A stretch of DNA of 64,000 bases, taken from the NCBI GenBank assembly GCA_016780385.1, contig JADHLY010000006.1, positions 1 to 64,000 of the forward strand, written 5' to 3'. Made by a program: the position numbers and the translations under genes. Of the stretch, positions 38,205 to 49,873 are shown one piece after another. The stretch is from Flavobacteriales bacterium. GTDB taxonomy: Bacteria > Bacteroidota > Bacteroidia > Flavobacteriales_D > Sanyastnellaceae. The notes below the pieces were generated by a model, which did no database searches, was not told the origin of the DNA, and saw only the letters and a list, made by a program, of their open reading frames with translations. Positions within the stretch are counted from its first letter, which is position 1. Each line of letters opens with the position of its first letter.

Positions 38205-38240
38205 AGGTCAGGCTGGGCGCAGGTCCCGGTCTGACCTTCT
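38205..38240 (+). terminator. Attenuator-like hairpin between rplL and rpoB
   Basis: AGGTCAG (38205-38211) pairs with CTGACCT (38231-38237) around a 19-base G+C-rich loop, followed by TCTTG. The weak T tail suggests partial termination, which would lower rpoBC expression relative to ribosomal proteins. Confidence 0.5.
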
Positions 38241-38320
38241 TGTACCCTGTATTTCGCAGGTTACGCCCCAAAACCAACCTGCACCACTGCGATTTGTTCC
38301 TCCCTCGTTAAGCCGCCCCC

Positions 38321-41300
38321 ATGTTGACGCCACAACTGCAGCAGCGACATTCTTTCGCCACTACCACCCCGGACATTCCATATCCGGATTTCCTTGACAT
38401 TCAATTGCGGTCCTTCCGCGAATTCTTCCAGCTTGAGACCAAGCCAGAGGACCGCGACACGGAGGGATTGTTCAAGGTGTTCAACGAGAATTTCCCCATC
38501 ACGGACACCCGCAACCAGTTTGTGTTGGAGTTCCTTGACTACTTCATCGATCCTCCGCGCTACAGCATTGAAGAGTGTATCGAGCGGGGACTGACCTACA
38601 GCGTACCGCTCAAAGCGAAGCTGAAGTTGTACTGCACCGACCCGGAGCACGAGGATTTTGAAACGATTGTGCAGGATGTGTACCTCGGTACCATTCCTTA
38701 CATGACGCCCCGCGGTTCCTTCGTTGTGAACGGTGCCGAGCGCATCATCGTCAACCAGCTTCACCGTTCTCCTGGTGTATTCTTCGGCCAGAGCCGTCAC
38801 GCCAACGGGACGAAGCTTTACAGCGCTCGCATCATCCCATTCAAGGGCAGTTGGATTGAATTCGCTACCGACATTAACAGCGTGATGTACGCGTACATCG
38901 ACAGGAAGAAAAAGCTTCCCGTCACGACGTTGCTCCGCTCCATCGGCTACGAATCCGACCGGGACATTCTCGGCATTTTTGACCTCGCTGAGGAAGTGAA
39001 GGTGTCAAAGGCCGGTGTCAAGCGTGTATTGGGCCGCAAGTTGGCCGCCCGTGTGTTGAAGACGTGGATTGAGGACTTCGTGGACGAGGATACCGGCGAG
39101 GTGGTCAGCATCGAGCGGAACGAGCTGGTGCTCGACCGCGATACTGTGCTGGAAAAGGAACACATCGAGCTCATCGTTGATTCTGGTGTCAAGAACATCA
39201 TTCTGCACAAGGAGGACATCAACCAGGCCGACTACGCGATCATCCACAACACCCTTCAAAAGGACCCTTCCAACAGTGAGAAGGAGGCCGTGGAGTACAT
39301 CTACCGTCAATTGCGGAACGCGGAGCCGCCAGACATGGAGACGGCCCGCGGTGTGATCGATAAGCTGTTCTTCTCTGAGCAGCGTTACGACCTCGGAGAG
39401 GTGGGACGTTTCCGGATCAACCGGAAGTTGGGCATCGACATGTCCGAAGAGTCACGCACGCTGACCAAGGACGACATCATCCTGATCATCAAGTTCCTCA
39501 TCGACCTCGTGAACTCGAAGTCAGATGTGGACGACATCGACCACTTGTCCAACCGTCGTATCCGTACGGTGGGTGAGCAGCTGCACAACCAGTTCGGCGT
39601 CGGTTTGGCCCGCATGGCCCGCACGATTCGCGAGCGGATGAACGTCCGCGACAACGAGGTCTTCACGCCAACGGACTTGATCAACGCCAAGACGCTGAGC
39701 TCAGTGATCAATTCGTTCTTCGGAACGAACCAGCTGAGCCAGTTCATGGACCAGACCAACCCACTGAGTGAGGTGACGCACAAGCGGCGGATCTCTGCCC
39801 TCGGTCCCGGTGGTCTCTCCCGTGAGCGCGCAGGTTTTGAGGTGCGAGACGTACACTACACACACTACGGCCGTCTGTGCACCATTGAGACGCCTGAGGG
39901 ACCCAACATTGGTTTGATCAGCTCGCTCTGTGTCTACGCCAAGGTGAACCGCCTCGGATTCATCGAGACGCCTTACCGCGAGGTGAACGAGGGTGTCGCA
40001 CGTGTAGGAGGTGAAGGCATCAGCTACCTCTCTGCGGAGGAAGAAGACAGCGCCACCATCGCTCAGGCGACGGTGGGCCTGAATGACGATGGAACGTTTA
40101 AGAACGACATCATCAAGGCCCGCTTGCAGGGTGACTTCCCACTTGTAGCGCCGACGGAAATCAAGTACGTGGACGTGGCACCGAACCAGATCGCATCCAT
40201 CGCGGCCTCGTTGATTCCATTCTTGGAGAACGACGACGCGAACCGTGCGCTGATGGGATCCAACATGATGCGTCAGGCCGTCCCGTTGATGCGCCCCAAC
40301 AGCCCCATCGTGGGTACGGGCCTCGAAGGTCAGGTGGCACGTGATAGTCGAGTGTTGATCACCGCGGAAGCGGATGGCGTGGTGGAATATGTGGACGGCA
40401 ATGAGATTCACATCCGCTACCACATGGATGAGAACGACCGTCTCGTCTCATTTGAGGAGGACATCAAAGTCTACAACATCACCAAGTTTGCCAAGACCAA
40501 CCAAGGGACTTGCATCAACCTCAGTCCGATTGTGTCCAAGGGCATGCGGGTGGAGCGCGGTGATATTCTCGTGGAAGGGTATTCCACCCAGGCCGGTGAG
40601 TTGGCCCTCGGTCAGAATATGAAGGTGGCCTTCATGCCATGGAAGGGTTACAACTTTGAGGATGCGATTGTCATCAGTGACCGCGTGGTGCGGGAGGACG
40701 TCTTCACGTCCATGCACGTGACCGAATACAGCCTTGAGGTACGTGACACAAAGCGCGGTCAGGAGGAGTTGACGGCGGACATTCCAAACGTCAGTGAGGA
40801 AGCCACGAAAGACCTGGACGAGAACGGATTGATCCGCATTGGTGCCCATGTGGGTGCAGGCGACATTCTGATTGGTAAGATCACGCCGAAAGGTGAGAGC
40901 GACCCCAGTCCAGAGGAGAAGCTGCTGCGCGCCATTTTCGGTGACAGGGCGGGTGATGTCAAGGACGCTTCATTGAAGGTCGGACCGAGCGCGACGGGTG
41001 TGGTCATCGACAAGATGCTCTTCTCCCGCATGGTCAAAGACCGCAAGTCAAAGGCGGCCGACAAGGCAGTGCTCGAGATGATCGATGCTGAGTTTGATCA
41101 AGAGGCGGCAGCATTGCGCAAGACCCTCGTTGAGAAGCTCATGAAGGTCATTGGTGGCAGGACGTCACAAGGCGTGCAGAACTACTACAAGGAGATGCAA
41201 ATCAAGAAGGGCGTGAAGTTTACGCAGCGTGCCCTTCAGACCTTGGACTACAGCATCGTCAACACCGAGGGGTGGACCCGCGATGAGGACAACAACAGCC

Positions 41301-42136
41301 TCGTGAAGCGCGTCGTCCACAACTACAACATGAAGTACAACGATCTGCTCGGCACTTTCAAGCGGAAGAAGTTCCAGGTGACGGTAGGCGATGAGCTTCC
41401 TGCAGGTATTGTGAAGCTGGCCAAGGTGTTTGTCGCCAACAAGCGGAAGCTGAAGGTGGGAGACAAGATGGCCGGACGCCACGGTAACAAGGGCATTGTG
41501 GCCCGCATCGTGCGCCAGGAGGATATGCCGTTCCTCGAGGACGGAACGCCCGTGGACATCGTGCTCAACCCGCTGGGTGTACCCTCGCGGATGAACCTCG
41601 GTCAGATTTATGAGACGGTGCTCGGATGGGCCGGCGAGAAGCTCGGAACCAAGTTTGCAACGCCGATTTTCGACGGTGCGAGCATCGACCAGATTTCCGG
41701 ATTTACCGAGAAGGCGGGCGTGCCCAACTTCGGAGTGACCCACCTCTATGATGGTGAGACCGGAGAGCGTTTCGACCAGCCTGCTACAGTCGGCGTGATC
41801 TACATGATCAAGCTGAGCCACATGGTAGACGACAAGATGCACGCCCGTTCTATCGGACCTTACAGCCTCATTACCCAGCAGCCGTTGGGTGGTAAGGCGC
41901 AGTTCGGTGGACAGCGTTTCGGCGAGATGGAGGTATGGGCGCTCGAAGCGTTTGGTGCCTCACACATCCTTCAGGAAATCCTCACGGTCAAGTCGGACGA
42001 CGTTGTCGGCCGCGCCAAGACTTACGAGGCCATTGTAAAGGGCGACCCGATGCCAACCCCAGGCATCCCGGAGTCCTTCAACGTGCTTATGCACGAGTTG
42101 CGCGGATTGGGATTGACCGTGGCCCTCGAGGCCTGA
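38321..42136 (+). CDS. rpoB: RNA polymerase beta subunit
   Basis: The 1271-residue subunit forms one pincer of RNA polymerase. The rifampicin region reads [15 protein letters not shown] then [13 protein letters not shown], with the Asp, His and Ser positions of sensitive strains unchanged. Also visible are [12 protein letters not shown], the [12 protein letters not shown] segment, [12 protein letters not shown], and the C-terminal [20 protein letters not shown]. It starts 140 bases after rplL and is followed by rpoC after 38 bases. Confidence 0.99.
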   Translation: MLTPQLQQRHSFATTTPDIPYPDFLDIQLRSFREFFQLETKPEDRDTEGLFKVFNENFPITDTRNQFVLEFLDYFIDPPRYSIEECIERGLTYSVPLKAKLKLYCTDPEHEDFETIVQDVYLGTIPYMTPRGSFVVNGAERIIVNQLHRSPGVFFGQSRHANGTKLYSARIIPFKGSWIEFATDINSVMYAYIDRKKKLPVTTLLRSIGYESDRDILGIFDLAEEVKVSKAGVKRVLGRKLAARVLKTWIEDFVDEDTGEVVSIERNELVLDRDTVLEKEHIELIVDSGVKNIILHKEDINQADYAIIHNTLQKDPSNSEKEAVEYIYRQLRNAEPPDMETARGVIDKLFFSEQRYDLGEVGRFRINRKLGIDMSEESRTLTKDDIILIIKFLIDLVNSKSDVDDIDHLSNRRIRTVGEQLHNQFGVGLARMARTIRERMNVRDNEVFTPTDLINAKTLSSVINSFFGTNQLSQFMDQTNPLSEVTHKRRISALGPGGLSRERAGFEVRDVHYTHYGRLCTIETPEGPNIGLISSLCVYAKVNRLGFIETPYREVNEGVARVGGEGISYLSAEEEDSATIAQATVGLNDDGTFKNDIIKARLQGDFPLVAPTEIKYVDVAPNQIASIAASLIPFLENDDANRALMGSNMMRQAVPLMRPNSPIVGTGLEGQVARDSRVLITAEADGVVEYVDGNEIHIRYHMDENDRLVSFEEDIKVYNITKFAKTNQGTCINLSPIVSKGMRVERGDILVEGYSTQAGELALGQNMKVAFMPWKGYNFEDAIVISDRVVREDVFTSMHVTEYSLEVRDTKRGQEELTADIPNVSEEATKDLDENGLIRIGAHVGAGDILIGKITPKGESDPSPEEKLLRAIFGDRAGDVKDASLKVGPSATGVVIDKMLFSRMVKDRKSKAADKAVLEMIDAEFDQEAAALRKTLVEKLMKVIGGRTSQGVQNYYKEMQIKKGVKFTQRALQTLDYSIVNTEGWTRDEDNNSLVKRVVHNYNMKYNDLLGTFKRKKFQVTVGDELPAGIVKLAKVFVANKRKLKVGDKMAGRHGNKGIVARIVRQEDMPFLEDGTPVDIVLNPLGVPSRMNLGQIYETVLGWAGEKLGTKFATPIFDGASIDQISGFTEKAGVPNFGVTHLYDGETGERFDQPATVGVIYMIKLSHMVDDKMHARSIGPYSLITQQPLGGKAQFGGQRFGEMEVWALEAFGASHILQEILTVKSDDVVGRAKTYEAIVKGDPMPTPGIPESFNVLMHELRGLGLTVALEA

Positions 42137-42174
42137 GTTGCTCCTGCTTCTAACTTTTTGATCCTCACCAAGAG

Positions 42175-45100
42175 ATGACCAACAACAAGACCCCGAAGCT
42201 CTCCAGCGACTTCAACAAGATCCGCATCAGCATGGCTTCGCCCGAGGAAATCCTCGAGCAGAGCCATGGAGAGGTGCTGAAGCCGGAGACCATCAACTAC
42301 CGGACGTACAAGCCTGAGCGCGATGGCCTGTTCTGCGAGCGCATTTTCGGTCCCGTCAAGGACTACGAATGCCACTGCGGTAAGTACAAGCGCATCCGCT
42401 ACAAGGGCATTGTATGTGACCGTTGCGGCGTGGAAGTGACCGAGAAAAAGGTCCGCCGCGAGCGCATGGGACACATCCAGCTCGTCATCCCTGTGGCGCA
42501 CATCTGGTACTTCCGTAGCCTCCCCAATAAGATCGGCTACCTGCTCGGACTTCCGACCAAGAAGCTCGACCAGATCATTTACTACGAGCGCTATGTGGTG
42601 ATTCAGCCCGGTGTGGCGACCAAGACCGACGGTGAAGCGTTGGAGGTGAACGAGTTCCTCACCGAAGAGGAATACCTCGACATCCTTGACACCCTGCCGA
42701 AGGACAACCAGTACCTGGACGAGAAGGACCCCAACAAGTTTGTCGCCAAGATGGGCGCTGAGGCCCTGCACGATATGTTGGGCAGCCTGGACTTGGATCA
42801 GTTGAGCTATGACCTGCGTCATGCCGCCAACAACGAGACAAGCCAGCAGCGCAAGAACGAGGCGTTGAAGCGCCTGCAGGTGGTCGAAGCCCTGCGCGAT
42901 GCCAACCACAGGGTCAACAACAACCCCGAGTGGATGATCGTGAAGGTGGTTCCTGTGATTCCACCAGAGTTGCGTCCATTGGTTCCCCTCGACGGCGGCC
43001 GTTTCGCAACGTCTGACCTGAATGACCTCTATCGCCGTGTGATCATCCGCAACAACCGTTTGAAGCGCTTGATCGAAATCAAGGCGCCGGACGTGATTCT
43101 GCGGAACGAGAAGCGGATGTTGCAGGAGGCTGTGGACAGCCTGTTCGACAACAGCCGGAAGTCCTCCGCCGTCAAGACGGAGAGCAACCGCCCATTGAAG
43201 TCGCTGTCTGACAGCCTGAAGGGTAAGCAAGGCCGTTTCCGTCAGAACCTCCTCGGTAAGCGTGTGGACTACTCTGCGCGTTCCGTCATCGTCGTGGGCC
43301 CTGAGCTCAAGTTGCACGAATGCGGCATGCCGAAGAACATGGCGGCTGAGCTCTACAAGCCGTTCATCATCCGCAAGATGATCGAGCGGGGCGTGGTGAA
43401 GACTGTGAAGTCTGCCAAGAAGATTGTTGACGCCAAGGAGCCTGTGGTATGGGACATCCTCGAGAACGTGATGAAGTCGCACCCTGTGCTGCTCAACCGT
43501 GCTCCGACCCTGCACCGCCTCGGCATCCAGGCCTTCCAGCCCAAGATGATCGAGGGCAAGGCCTTGCAGTTGCACCCCCTGGCATGTACCGCGTTCAACG
43601 CTGACTTCGATGGTGACCAGATGGCTGTGCACCTTCCACTTGGCCCAGCGGCCATCTTGGAGGCGCAGTTGTTGATGCTGGCCAGCCACAACATCCTGAA
43701 CCCTGCGAATGGAGCGCCAATCACGGTTCCCTCTCAGGACATGGTGCTGGGCTTGTACTACATCACCAAGGAGCGCAAGTCGACCAAAGAGGAGCCCGTC
43801 AAGGGAGAGGGCATGACCTTCTACTCTCCAGAAGAGGTCATCATCGCTTACAATGAAGGCCGTGCTGCGTTGCACGCCAGCATCAAGGTGCGCTGGTCTG
43901 ACCATGCCGGCAACGCCAGCATCATCGACACCACTGTGGGCCGTGTGCTCTTCAACGAGGTGGTGCCCAATGAGGCGGGCTATGTCAACGAGCTGCTCAC
44001 AAAGAAGAGCTTGCGGACCATCATTTCAGATGTTTTGCAGTCTGTGGGCGTACCCCGTACGGTTCAGTTCTTGGACGACATCAAGAAGCTCGGCTTCACG
44101 ATGGCCTACAAGGGCGGCCTGAGCTTCAACCTCAACGACATCATCATCCCGAAAGAGAAGGTGGAGTTGGTCGACAAGGCCAATGAGCGTGTGGGTGAGG
44201 TGATGGACAGCTACAACATGGGCCTCATCACCAACAACGAGCGGTACAACCAGATCATCGACATCTGGACCAATACCAACTCGCGGTTGACGAACATCCT
44301 GATGGAGCGCTTGGAGACCGACAAGCAGGGCTTCAACTCCATCTACATGATGATGCACTCTGGAGCCCGTGGTTCCAAGGAGCAGATCCGTCAGTTGAGC
44401 GGCATGCGTGGTCTGATGGCCAAGCCTCAGAAGTCGAGTGCTGCCGGTGGCCAGGACATCATTGAGAACCCCATCCTCTCCAACTTCAAGGAGGGCCTCT
44501 CCATCTTGGAGTACTTCATCTCCACCCACGGTGCCCGTAAGGGTCTGGCGGATACGGCGTTGAAGACGGCTGACGCGGGTTACTTGACCCGTCGTTTGGT
44601 CGATGTCGCGCAGGATGTGATCATCAATGAGCAGGACTGCGGTACCATCCGCGGATTGACCGCAACGGCCTTGCGCAAGAACGAGGAGATTGTGGAGTCA
44701 TTGGCCGATCGCATCATCGGTCGGACCTCTGTTCAGGACATCACACATCCAGAAAGCGGTGACCTCATCGTAGAAACGGGCGCTGAAATCACCGAAGCAG
44801 TGGCCGCAGCCATCGAGGAAGCGGGCATCGACGAGGTCGAAATCCGCTCCGTGCTGACGTGCGAGAGCCGCCGTGGTGTGTGTGCGAAGTGCTATGGCCG
44901 CGCCCTGAGCTCGAACCGCTTGGTTCAGGAGGGTGAGGCTGTCGGTGTCATCGCAGCGCAGTCCATCGGTGAGCCTGGAACGCAGCTGACGCTGCGTACG
45001 TTCCACGTTGGTGGTACGGCGTCCAAAATCTCTGACGAGAACGAAATCACCGCCCGCAAAGATGGTGTGGTAGAGCTGGAGGACCTGCGCACGGTGCAAA

Positions 45101-46473
45101 GGGCCACACCAGACGGTGAGGTTGAAACCGTGGTGGTTTCCCGTTCGACGGAGTTCAAGGTGGTCGATCCCCAGATTGGCATCACGCTGAGCTCTACGAA
45201 CCTGCCTTATGGTGCGGTGCTTCAGGTCAAGAATGGCAAGAAGATCAAGAAGGGCGACACCATTTGCACATGGGACCCCTACAACAACGCCATCATCAGC
45301 GAGGAGCAGGGAACGATTGTCTTCGACATGATCGAGGAGGGCGTGACCTACCGCGAGGAGCTGGACGAGCAGACGGGCTTCCGTGAGATTGTGATCACGG
45401 AGACCAAGGACAAGAAGAAGAACCCGGCCATCCACGTTGTAGGGCCGAAGAAGGAGGTGTTGAAGGTCTACTCTTTGCCTGTGGGCGCCCACGTCAGTGT
45501 GGAGGAGGGAGACAAAGTCGACACCGGCCGCATTCTGGCAAAGATCCCACGTGTGGCCGGTAAGTCCGGTGACATTACGGGAGGTCTGCCACGTGTGACG
45601 GAGCTCTTCGAGGCGCGGAATCCCTCCAACCCAGCGGTAGTGTCCGAGGTCGATGGCATCGTTTCCTACGGAAAGATCAAGCGGGGTAACCGCGAGATCA
45701 TCGTCGAGAGCCGTACCGGTGAGAAGCGCAAGTATCTCGTGCCATTGTCCAAGCACATCCTCGTGCAGGAAAATGACTTCGTGAAGGCGGGCATGCCCAT
45801 GTCTGATGGTGCCACAACCCCTGCTGACATCCTCGCGATCCAAGGTCCGACTGCCGTGCAGGAGTACCTGGTGAATGAGATTCAGGAGGTGTACCGTTTG
45901 CAGGGTGTGAAAATCAACGACAAGCACTTCGAGGTGATCGTTCGCCAGATGATGAAGAAGGTGGTCGTGGAGGATCCCGGTAACACGAAGTTCCTCGAGA
46001 AGCAGTTCGTGGAGAAGGCAGACTTCATTGACGAGAACGACCGCATGTTCGGTATGGTCATTGTGACCAATGCCGGAGACAGCAAGGAGTTCAAGAAAGG
46101 CCAGATGGTCTCTGCGCGCCAGTTGCGCGACGAGAACGGAGCCATCCGCCGCAATGACGGGGCATTGGTGGAAGCCGTTGAGGCCATGCCAGCGACCGCC
46201 CGTCCATTGTTGCAGGGCATCACCCGTGCTTCTTTGCAGACGAAGTCGTTCATCTCAGCGGCATCCTTCCAGGAGACCACCAAGGTCCTCAACGAGGCTG
46301 CAGTGAGCGCCAAGGAAGACCACCTCGGCGGCTTGAAAGAGAACGTCATCGTGGGACACCTGATTCCTGCAGGAACGGGCATGCGCCACTGGCACGACCA
46401 GATTGTCGGCTCCCAAGAGGAGTTCGATCGCTTGGTCGAGGCTGGAGAAGACGAGGAGGTCACTGCAGAGTAA
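42175..46473 (+). CDS. rpoC: RNA polymerase beta' subunit
   Basis: The 1432-residue subunit carries the catalytic magnesium site. Visible are the N-terminal zinc ribbon (CHCGKY...CDRCG, about 65-82), [18 protein letters not shown], the active-site NADFDGD motif (about 479-485), the second zinc cluster ([14 protein letters not shown]), and [18 protein letters not shown] of the trigger-loop region. The C-terminus is acidic. It is the last gene of the supercluster and ends before a very strong hairpin. Confidence 0.99.
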   Translation: MTNNKTPKLSSDFNKIRISMASPEEILEQSHGEVLKPETINYRTYKPERDGLFCERIFGPVKDYECHCGKYKRIRYKGIVCDRCGVEVTEKKVRRERMGHIQLVIPVAHIWYFRSLPNKIGYLLGLPTKKLDQIIYYERYVVIQPGVATKTDGEALEVNEFLTEEEYLDILDTLPKDNQYLDEKDPNKFVAKMGAEALHDMLGSLDLDQLSYDLRHAANNETSQQRKNEALKRLQVVEALRDANHRVNNNPEWMIVKVVPVIPPELRPLVPLDGGRFATSDLNDLYRRVIIRNNRLKRLIEIKAPDVILRNEKRMLQEAVDSLFDNSRKSSAVKTESNRPLKSLSDSLKGKQGRFRQNLLGKRVDYSARSVIVVGPELKLHECGMPKNMAAELYKPFIIRKMIERGVVKTVKSAKKIVDAKEPVVWDILENVMKSHPVLLNRAPTLHRLGIQAFQPKMIEGKALQLHPLACTAFNADFDGDQMAVHLPLGPAAILEAQLLMLASHNILNPANGAPITVPSQDMVLGLYYITKERKSTKEEPVKGEGMTFYSPEEVIIAYNEGRAALHASIKVRWSDHAGNASIIDTTVGRVLFNEVVPNEAGYVNELLTKKSLRTIISDVLQSVGVPRTVQFLDDIKKLGFTMAYKGGLSFNLNDIIIPKEKVELVDKANERVGEVMDSYNMGLITNNERYNQIIDIWTNTNSRLTNILMERLETDKQGFNSIYMMMHSGARGSKEQIRQLSGMRGLMAKPQKSSAAGGQDIIENPILSNFKEGLSILEYFISTHGARKGLADTALKTADAGYLTRRLVDVAQDVIINEQDCGTIRGLTATALRKNEEIVESLADRIIGRTSVQDITHPESGDLIVETGAEITEAVAAAIEEAGIDEVEIRSVLTCESRRGVCAKCYGRALSSNRLVQEGEAVGVIAAQSIGEPGTQLTLRTFHVGGTASKISDENEITARKDGVVELEDLRTVQRATPDGEVETVVVSRSTEFKVVDPQIGITLSSTNLPYGAVLQVKNGKKIKKGDTICTWDPYNNAIISEEQGTIVFDMIEEGVTYREELDEQTGFREIVITETKDKKKNPAIHVVGPKKEVLKVYSLPVGAHVSVEEGDKVDTGRILAKIPRVAGKSGDITGGLPRVTELFEARNPSNPAVVSEVDGIVSYGKIKRGNREIIVESRTGEKRKYLVPLSKHILVQENDFVKAGMPMSDGATTPADILAIQGPTAVQEYLVNEIQEVYRLQGVKINDKHFEVIVRQMMKKVVVEDPGNTKFLEKQFVEKADFIDENDRMFGMVIVTNAGDSKEFKKGQMVSARQLRDENGAIRRNDGALVEAVEAMPATARPLLQGITRASLQTKSFISAASFQETTKVLNEAAVSAKEDHLGGLKENVIVGHLIPAGTGMRHWHDQIVGSQEEFDRLVEAGEDEEVTAE

Positions 46474-46499
46474 CCTTCTCGGCGCAAGCCGACCACCAT

Positions 46500-46536
46500 C
46501 ATGCAAAAGGCGGCCCGAAAGGCCGCCTTTTGCATG
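46500..46536. terminator. Bidirectional terminator between rpoC and the convergent gene
   Basis: A perfect 16-bp stem, CATGCAAAAGGCGGCC (46500-46515) with GGCCGCCTTTTGCATG (46521-46536), and loop CGAAA. TTTT in one arm and AAAA in the other provide a U-rich 3' arm for transcripts from both sides. Confidence 0.85.
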
Positions 46537-46590
46537 GGGTGCAGTCCAGCATTTGGGTGCTGTCACACTGCGATGGAAACCCGAGCAGGT

Positions 46591-48051
46591 TTAGTTGAGC
46601 ATGGCGGCGTCCGCCAGTCCTCCACCGCGGGTCGGCGCTGGGCCGTTGTATCCAAACAAGCGGTTGAGCTTGATGATGTGGTCCACCTCCTGTGGCACGA
46701 GGTCTTCCCAACCATGCTCTCCGTCGCGGATCTTCCGCAGCACTTCTGTACTGAAGATGTCGAGGAGGGAGAGGTCATCCAACTGAATGTCGCTGATCCG
46801 CTTGTTGAAGAGCAAGTAATCGTACAGGGGCTTGATCCTCGGGTGAATCGGGGCGTTGTCCGTGCGGATGAGCACGTCGTTCTTGGCGTCGTGCCAAGGG
46901 TACGCGTACACCTTGAGGTCCCGGCTAAACATGACGCCAAAGGCCTCCAGGATGCCGCCGTTGAGGTCGCGGTAATAGCGCTCGTTGAAGAGGTCCATCA
47001 TGGCGTTGCCCCCCATGATGACGCCCATGCGCCGCTTGGTGTAACGCGAGAAGTACTCGATGAGCTTGTAGTACTCCTGGTAATTGGAGATCAACACCGT
47101 GTGGCCCAGCGAGCACAGGATGTCGGCGCGGTCCAAGAAGTCTTTCTCGTCGATGTCGCCCTCGGCCTTGAGGTTGTTGAGCGTGATTTCGAAGAGCAGC
47201 TGGATGCGGTCTTCTTCTACCCGGTTCTCTTCTCGAAACAGGGAGAGTCCCCGTTCCATCATGTCGAGGTTGACCTTGGTCACAGGACGGAAACTGCCGC
47301 GGATGGCCAGGATGTTGCGCTTGTACAGCACATCGGCTGCCTGGAGGTTGCGTCCGTCCGGGCTGAAGATGACGGCATCGGTCATGCCGTGTTTGACCAA
47401 CTGCAAGGAGAGGAGGCGGTTGTCGACCCCCGCGAAATCAGGTCCATTCATCTGAATGGTGTCGATCTCGATGCGGTCCTTGTCCAGCTCGTCGTACAGG
47501 CTCAGCAGGAGGTCGTTGGGCTGCTTGTACAGGAAGTGGCAGCCGTAGATGAGGTTGACCCCGAGAATCCCGATGGTGGCGTGCTGCAGCAAGGCGTCCG
47601 GCTCGTGGAAACGGGCGTGCAGGACGACGGTGTTCGGCTTCTTGTTGGGGCCCGTCTGAAAGCTCATCCCGAACCATCCGTGCCCCTCAATCGTCTTGTG
47701 GTAGTTGATGGTCGCCACCGTATTGGCAAAGGCGAAGTAGCGCTTTGTGGGATGCTTCTCCCGGGGCAGCCGTTCTTCGCACAAGCGGTACTCGTGGTCG
47801 AGCATCTTGTTTACGCGCGCCTCGCAGACGTATCGGCCCGAAGGCTCCACGCCGTAAATGGCATCGCTGAAGTCCTTGTCGTAAGCACTGATGGTCTTGG
47901 CGATGGTGCCACTGGCGCCGCCAGCCCTGAAGAAATGCCGGACCACTTCTTGCCCCGCCCCGATCTCAGCAAAAGTGCCGTAGAGATCGTGGTTCATGTT
48001 GATCCGGAGGGCCTTTTGCTTGGCCGAGAGGACGACACGGTTGGATTCCAC
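46591..48051 (-). CDS. Conserved protein of unknown function (often labelled nicotinate-nucleotide adenylyltransferase)
   Basis: The 486-residue soluble protein has highly ordered conserved segments: HDLYGTFAEIGAGQEVVRHFF, GGASGTIAKTISAYD, ARFHEPDALLQHATIGILGV, ILAIRGSFRPVT and GVIMGGNAMMDLFNERYY. From memory, very similar Bacteroidota proteins circulate as nicotinate-nucleotide adenylyltransferase, but the HxGH nucleotidyl-transfer motif and the GGxFDPxHxGH region of that enzyme are absent. No signal peptide or TM segment is seen. The start is GTG, 22 nt downstream of the likely transcription start given by a TACCTTTG box. It is transcribed divergently from an MBL-fold hydrolase operon. Function unknown. 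Confidence 0.8.
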   Translation of the reverse strand: MESNRVVLSAKQKALRINMNHDLYGTFAEIGAGQEVVRHFFRAGGASGTIAKTISAYDKDFSDAIYGVEPSGRYVCEARVNKMLDHEYRLCEERLPREKHPTKRYFAFANTVATINYHKTIEGHGWFGMSFQTGPNKKPNTVVLHARFHEPDALLQHATIGILGVNLIYGCHFLYKQPNDLLLSLYDELDKDRIEIDTIQMNGPDFAGVDNRLLSLQLVKHGMTDAVIFSPDGRNLQAADVLYKRNILAIRGSFRPVTKVNLDMMERGLSLFREENRVEEDRIQLLFEITLNNLKAEGDIDEKDFLDRADILCSLGHTVLISNYQEYYKLIEYFSRYTKRRMGVIMGGNAMMDLFNERYYRDLNGGILEAFGVMFSRDLKVYAYPWHDAKNDVLIRTDNAPIHPRIKPLYDYLLFNKRISDIQLDDLSLLDIFSTEVLRKIRDGEHGWEDLVPQEVDHIIKLNRLFGYNGPAPTRGGGLADAAMLN

Positions 48052-48080
48052 GTTGAGGGGGTTGAGGGTGTTGCTCCATG

Positions 48081-48088
48081 CAAAGGTA
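48081..48088 (-). promoter_or_regulatory. -7 promoter box of the unknown-function gene
   Basis: TACCTTTG on the minus strand exactly matches TAnnTTTG, 29 bases before the GTG start. It is back-to-back with the divergent TAACTTTG box at 48125-48132. Confidence 0.6.
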
Positions 48089-48124
48089 CTTTCCTTCCGT
48101 GGGAACGCCGGAGCCCCGGCAGAT

Positions 48125-48132
48125 TAACTTTG
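48125..48132 (+). promoter_or_regulatory. -7 promoter box of the MBL hydrolase gene
   Basis: TAACTTTG is an exact match ending five bases before the ATG at 48138. It implies a leaderless transcript and rules against the longer reading frame starting at 48078. Confidence 0.65.
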
Positions 48133-48137
48133 CCCAC

Positions 48138-48929
48138 ATGGGCGTTCACCTCACTCTTCTCGGCACCGGCACCTCTCAAGGGGTTCCGGTCATCGCCTGC
48201 GATTGTGACGTCTGCACCTCGCCAGATCCGCGCGACAAGCGGCTCCGGTCGAGCGCCATGTTCGAGGTGGACGGCGACCATGCCCCCGGGGGGAAGCGGA
48301 CGTTCGTCATCGACACCGGGCCGGACTTCCGCCAGCAGATGCTGCGGGCCCGGGTCCAACAGCTCGACGCGGTGCTCTTCACGCATGAGCACAAGGACCA
48401 CGTGGCGGGGTTGGACGATGTGCGCGCATTCAACTTCCGCCAGAAGCGGGACATGGACGTCTATGCCACCCCGCGTGTTCAACAAGCACTGCGAAGGGAG
48501 TTTCACTACGTCTTTGCCGAGAATCCTTACCCTGGCGTGCCTCGAGTCCGCTTGAACGACCTTGACGGAGCCCCACTGAATGTGGGCGGGGTGGACATCG
48601 TCCCCTTGCCTGTGAAGCACTACCAGCTGCCCGTGCTGGGGTTCCGGATTGGCCCCATCGCGTACGTCACCGATGCCAATGCGTTTGCTCCTGAGACTTG
48701 GCACCGCCTGGAAGGCGTGGAGGTGTTGGTGATCAATGCGCTCCGCAAGCAGAAGCACATCAGCCATTTCAACCTCGACGAGGCCCTCGAGGTCATCGAG
48801 CGGGTGGGCCCAAGAGAAGCCTACCTCACCCACATCAGCCACTTGCTCGGAGAGCACCAAGACGTGGCACCGGACCTTCCCCGTGGCGTTTTTCTCGGCG
48901 AGGACGGGCTTCGAATTTCTGCCGGATGA
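48138..48929 (+). CDS. MBL-fold metallo-hydrolase (PhnP-like)
   Basis: The 263-residue metal-dependent hydrolase has N-terminal LTLLGTGTSQGVP and a Cys-rich CDCDVC segment seen in PhnP/lipoate-type MBL proteins. The metal-binding motif FTHEHKDH has H83, H85, D87 and H88. VKHYQLPVLGFRI, YVTDAN and THISH supply further ligands. PhnP is a cyclic phosphodiesterase, but the substrate here is not assignable. The start at 48138 is chosen because a perfect -7 box lies immediately before it. Its stop overlaps the start of the acyltransferase gene (ATGA). Confidence 0.85.
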   Translation: MGVHLTLLGTGTSQGVPVIACDCDVCTSPDPRDKRLRSSAMFEVDGDHAPGGKRTFVIDTGPDFRQQMLRARVQQLDAVLFTHEHKDHVAGLDDVRAFNFRQKRDMDVYATPRVQQALRREFHYVFAENPYPGVPRVRLNDLDGAPLNVGGVDIVPLPVKHYQLPVLGFRIGPIAYVTDANAFAPETWHRLEGVEVLVINALRKQKHISHFNLDEALEVIERVGPREAYLTHISHLLGEHQDVAPDLPRGVFLGEDGLRISAG

Positions 48930-49873
48930 CACGCTTGCTTCACACCCTCTTCGTGGGCCCCATTGGCAGACTGCCCTATTGGATGCTCTATCCGCTGGCG
49001 GATGGACTCGCCTCCCTGCTGTGGTGGAGTGGTTACCGCAAGAAGGTGGTGCTGGGCAACCTCCAGCGGGCCTTTCCCGAGAAGTCCGATGCCGAGCGCA
49101 CCCGCATTGCCAGGGACTTTTTCACGCACCTCGCCGAGGTGGTAGTGGAGTCCTTGAAGCATTTCAAAGCCGACCGGGCCGATCTCGCCAAGCGGTTCCA
49201 CCACGTCAATCCCGAGGTGCTCGCCCCGTTCGCCGATCAAGCGCCGGGCGTACTGCTGTCTTGCGGGCATTACGGCAATTGGGAGCGCTATGCTGTCACC
49301 GCTGGAGATGCGCTCCCGTTGCCCATCATGGGGGTGTACAAGCGGCTGTCCAATGCGTTCTATGATGACCTGATCCTGCGCACACGCAGCCAGTTTGGGA
49401 CGGAGCTTGTCGAGATGAAAAAGGTGTCGGCCTGGATGGTGGAGGAAAAGGGTAGGTCCAAAGCGGTGACCTTGGCCGTGGATCAGAGGCCGCTGGACCC
49501 CAAAAAAGCGTGGTGGATGATGTGGATGGGGCAAGAGACGGCCATGCACTTCGGACTGGAGGCCTTTGCGCGCAAGTACGACATGCCGGTGGTATTCTTC
49601 GGCTTGCGCAAGGCGGAGGGCATGCCGCGCGGACATTGGGAGGTCCATTACGAATTGATCACCGACACCCCTCAAGCCTGGCCCAAGGGCGCCTTGCTCA
49701 AGGCGACTTACGAGCGGTTGGAAGCCCAATTGCGCCGCGACCCGGCGTGCTGGCTGTGGTCCCACACACGTTGGAAGCACACCCGTCCCGAGGGCGTGCC
49801 CCTGCACCAAGTTGAGGTTCCGCAGGATGCCGCGCGAACGGACAAGCCCACCCCTGAACCGACCACCGAATGA
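48926..49873 (+). CDS. Lysophospholipid acyltransferase family protein (LpxL/HtrB-like)
   Basis: The 315-residue inner-membrane acyltransferase resembles lipid A late acyltransferases that add a secondary acyl chain. The N-terminal hydrophobic region (about 8-36) contains LPYWMLYPLADGL. The family's catalytic HX4E is SCGHYGNWE (H115, E120). VDQRPLDPKKAW and the C-terminal PACWLWSHTRWK are also family features. ATGA overlaps link it to the MBL gene upstream and to rarA downstream, so the three are probably one translationally coupled operon. Confidence 0.87.
   Translation: MTRLLHTLFVGPIGRLPYWMLYPLADGLASLLWWSGYRKKVVLGNLQRAFPEKSDAERTRIARDFFTHLAEVVVESLKHFKADRADLAKRFHHVNPEVLAPFADQAPGVLLSCGHYGNWERYAVTAGDALPLPIMGVYKRLSNAFYDDLILRTRSQFGTELVEMKKVSAWMVEEKGRSKAVTLAVDQRPLDPKKAWWMMWMGQETAMHFGLEAFARKYDMPVVFFGLRKAEGMPRGHWEVHYELITDTPQAWPKGALLKATYERLEAQLRRDPACWLWSHTRWKHTRPEGVPLHQVEVPQDAARTDKPTPEPTTE

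Noticed and set aside
42022-45927. Very long minus-strand open frames opposite rpoC (over 600 and 400 codons)
   Set aside because: They mirror the codon structure of rpoC on the opposite strand, have no recognisable domains and no promoter, and lie inside an essential gene.
48078-48137. Longer N-terminus of the MBL hydrolase
   Set aside because: A TAACTTTG promoter box lies inside it, and conserved homology begins at the ATG at 48138.
46501-48555. 684-codon plus-strand frame opposite the conserved 486-residue gene
   Set aside because: The minus-strand protein shows ordered conserved motifs; this frame reads through the terminator hairpin and has no family features.
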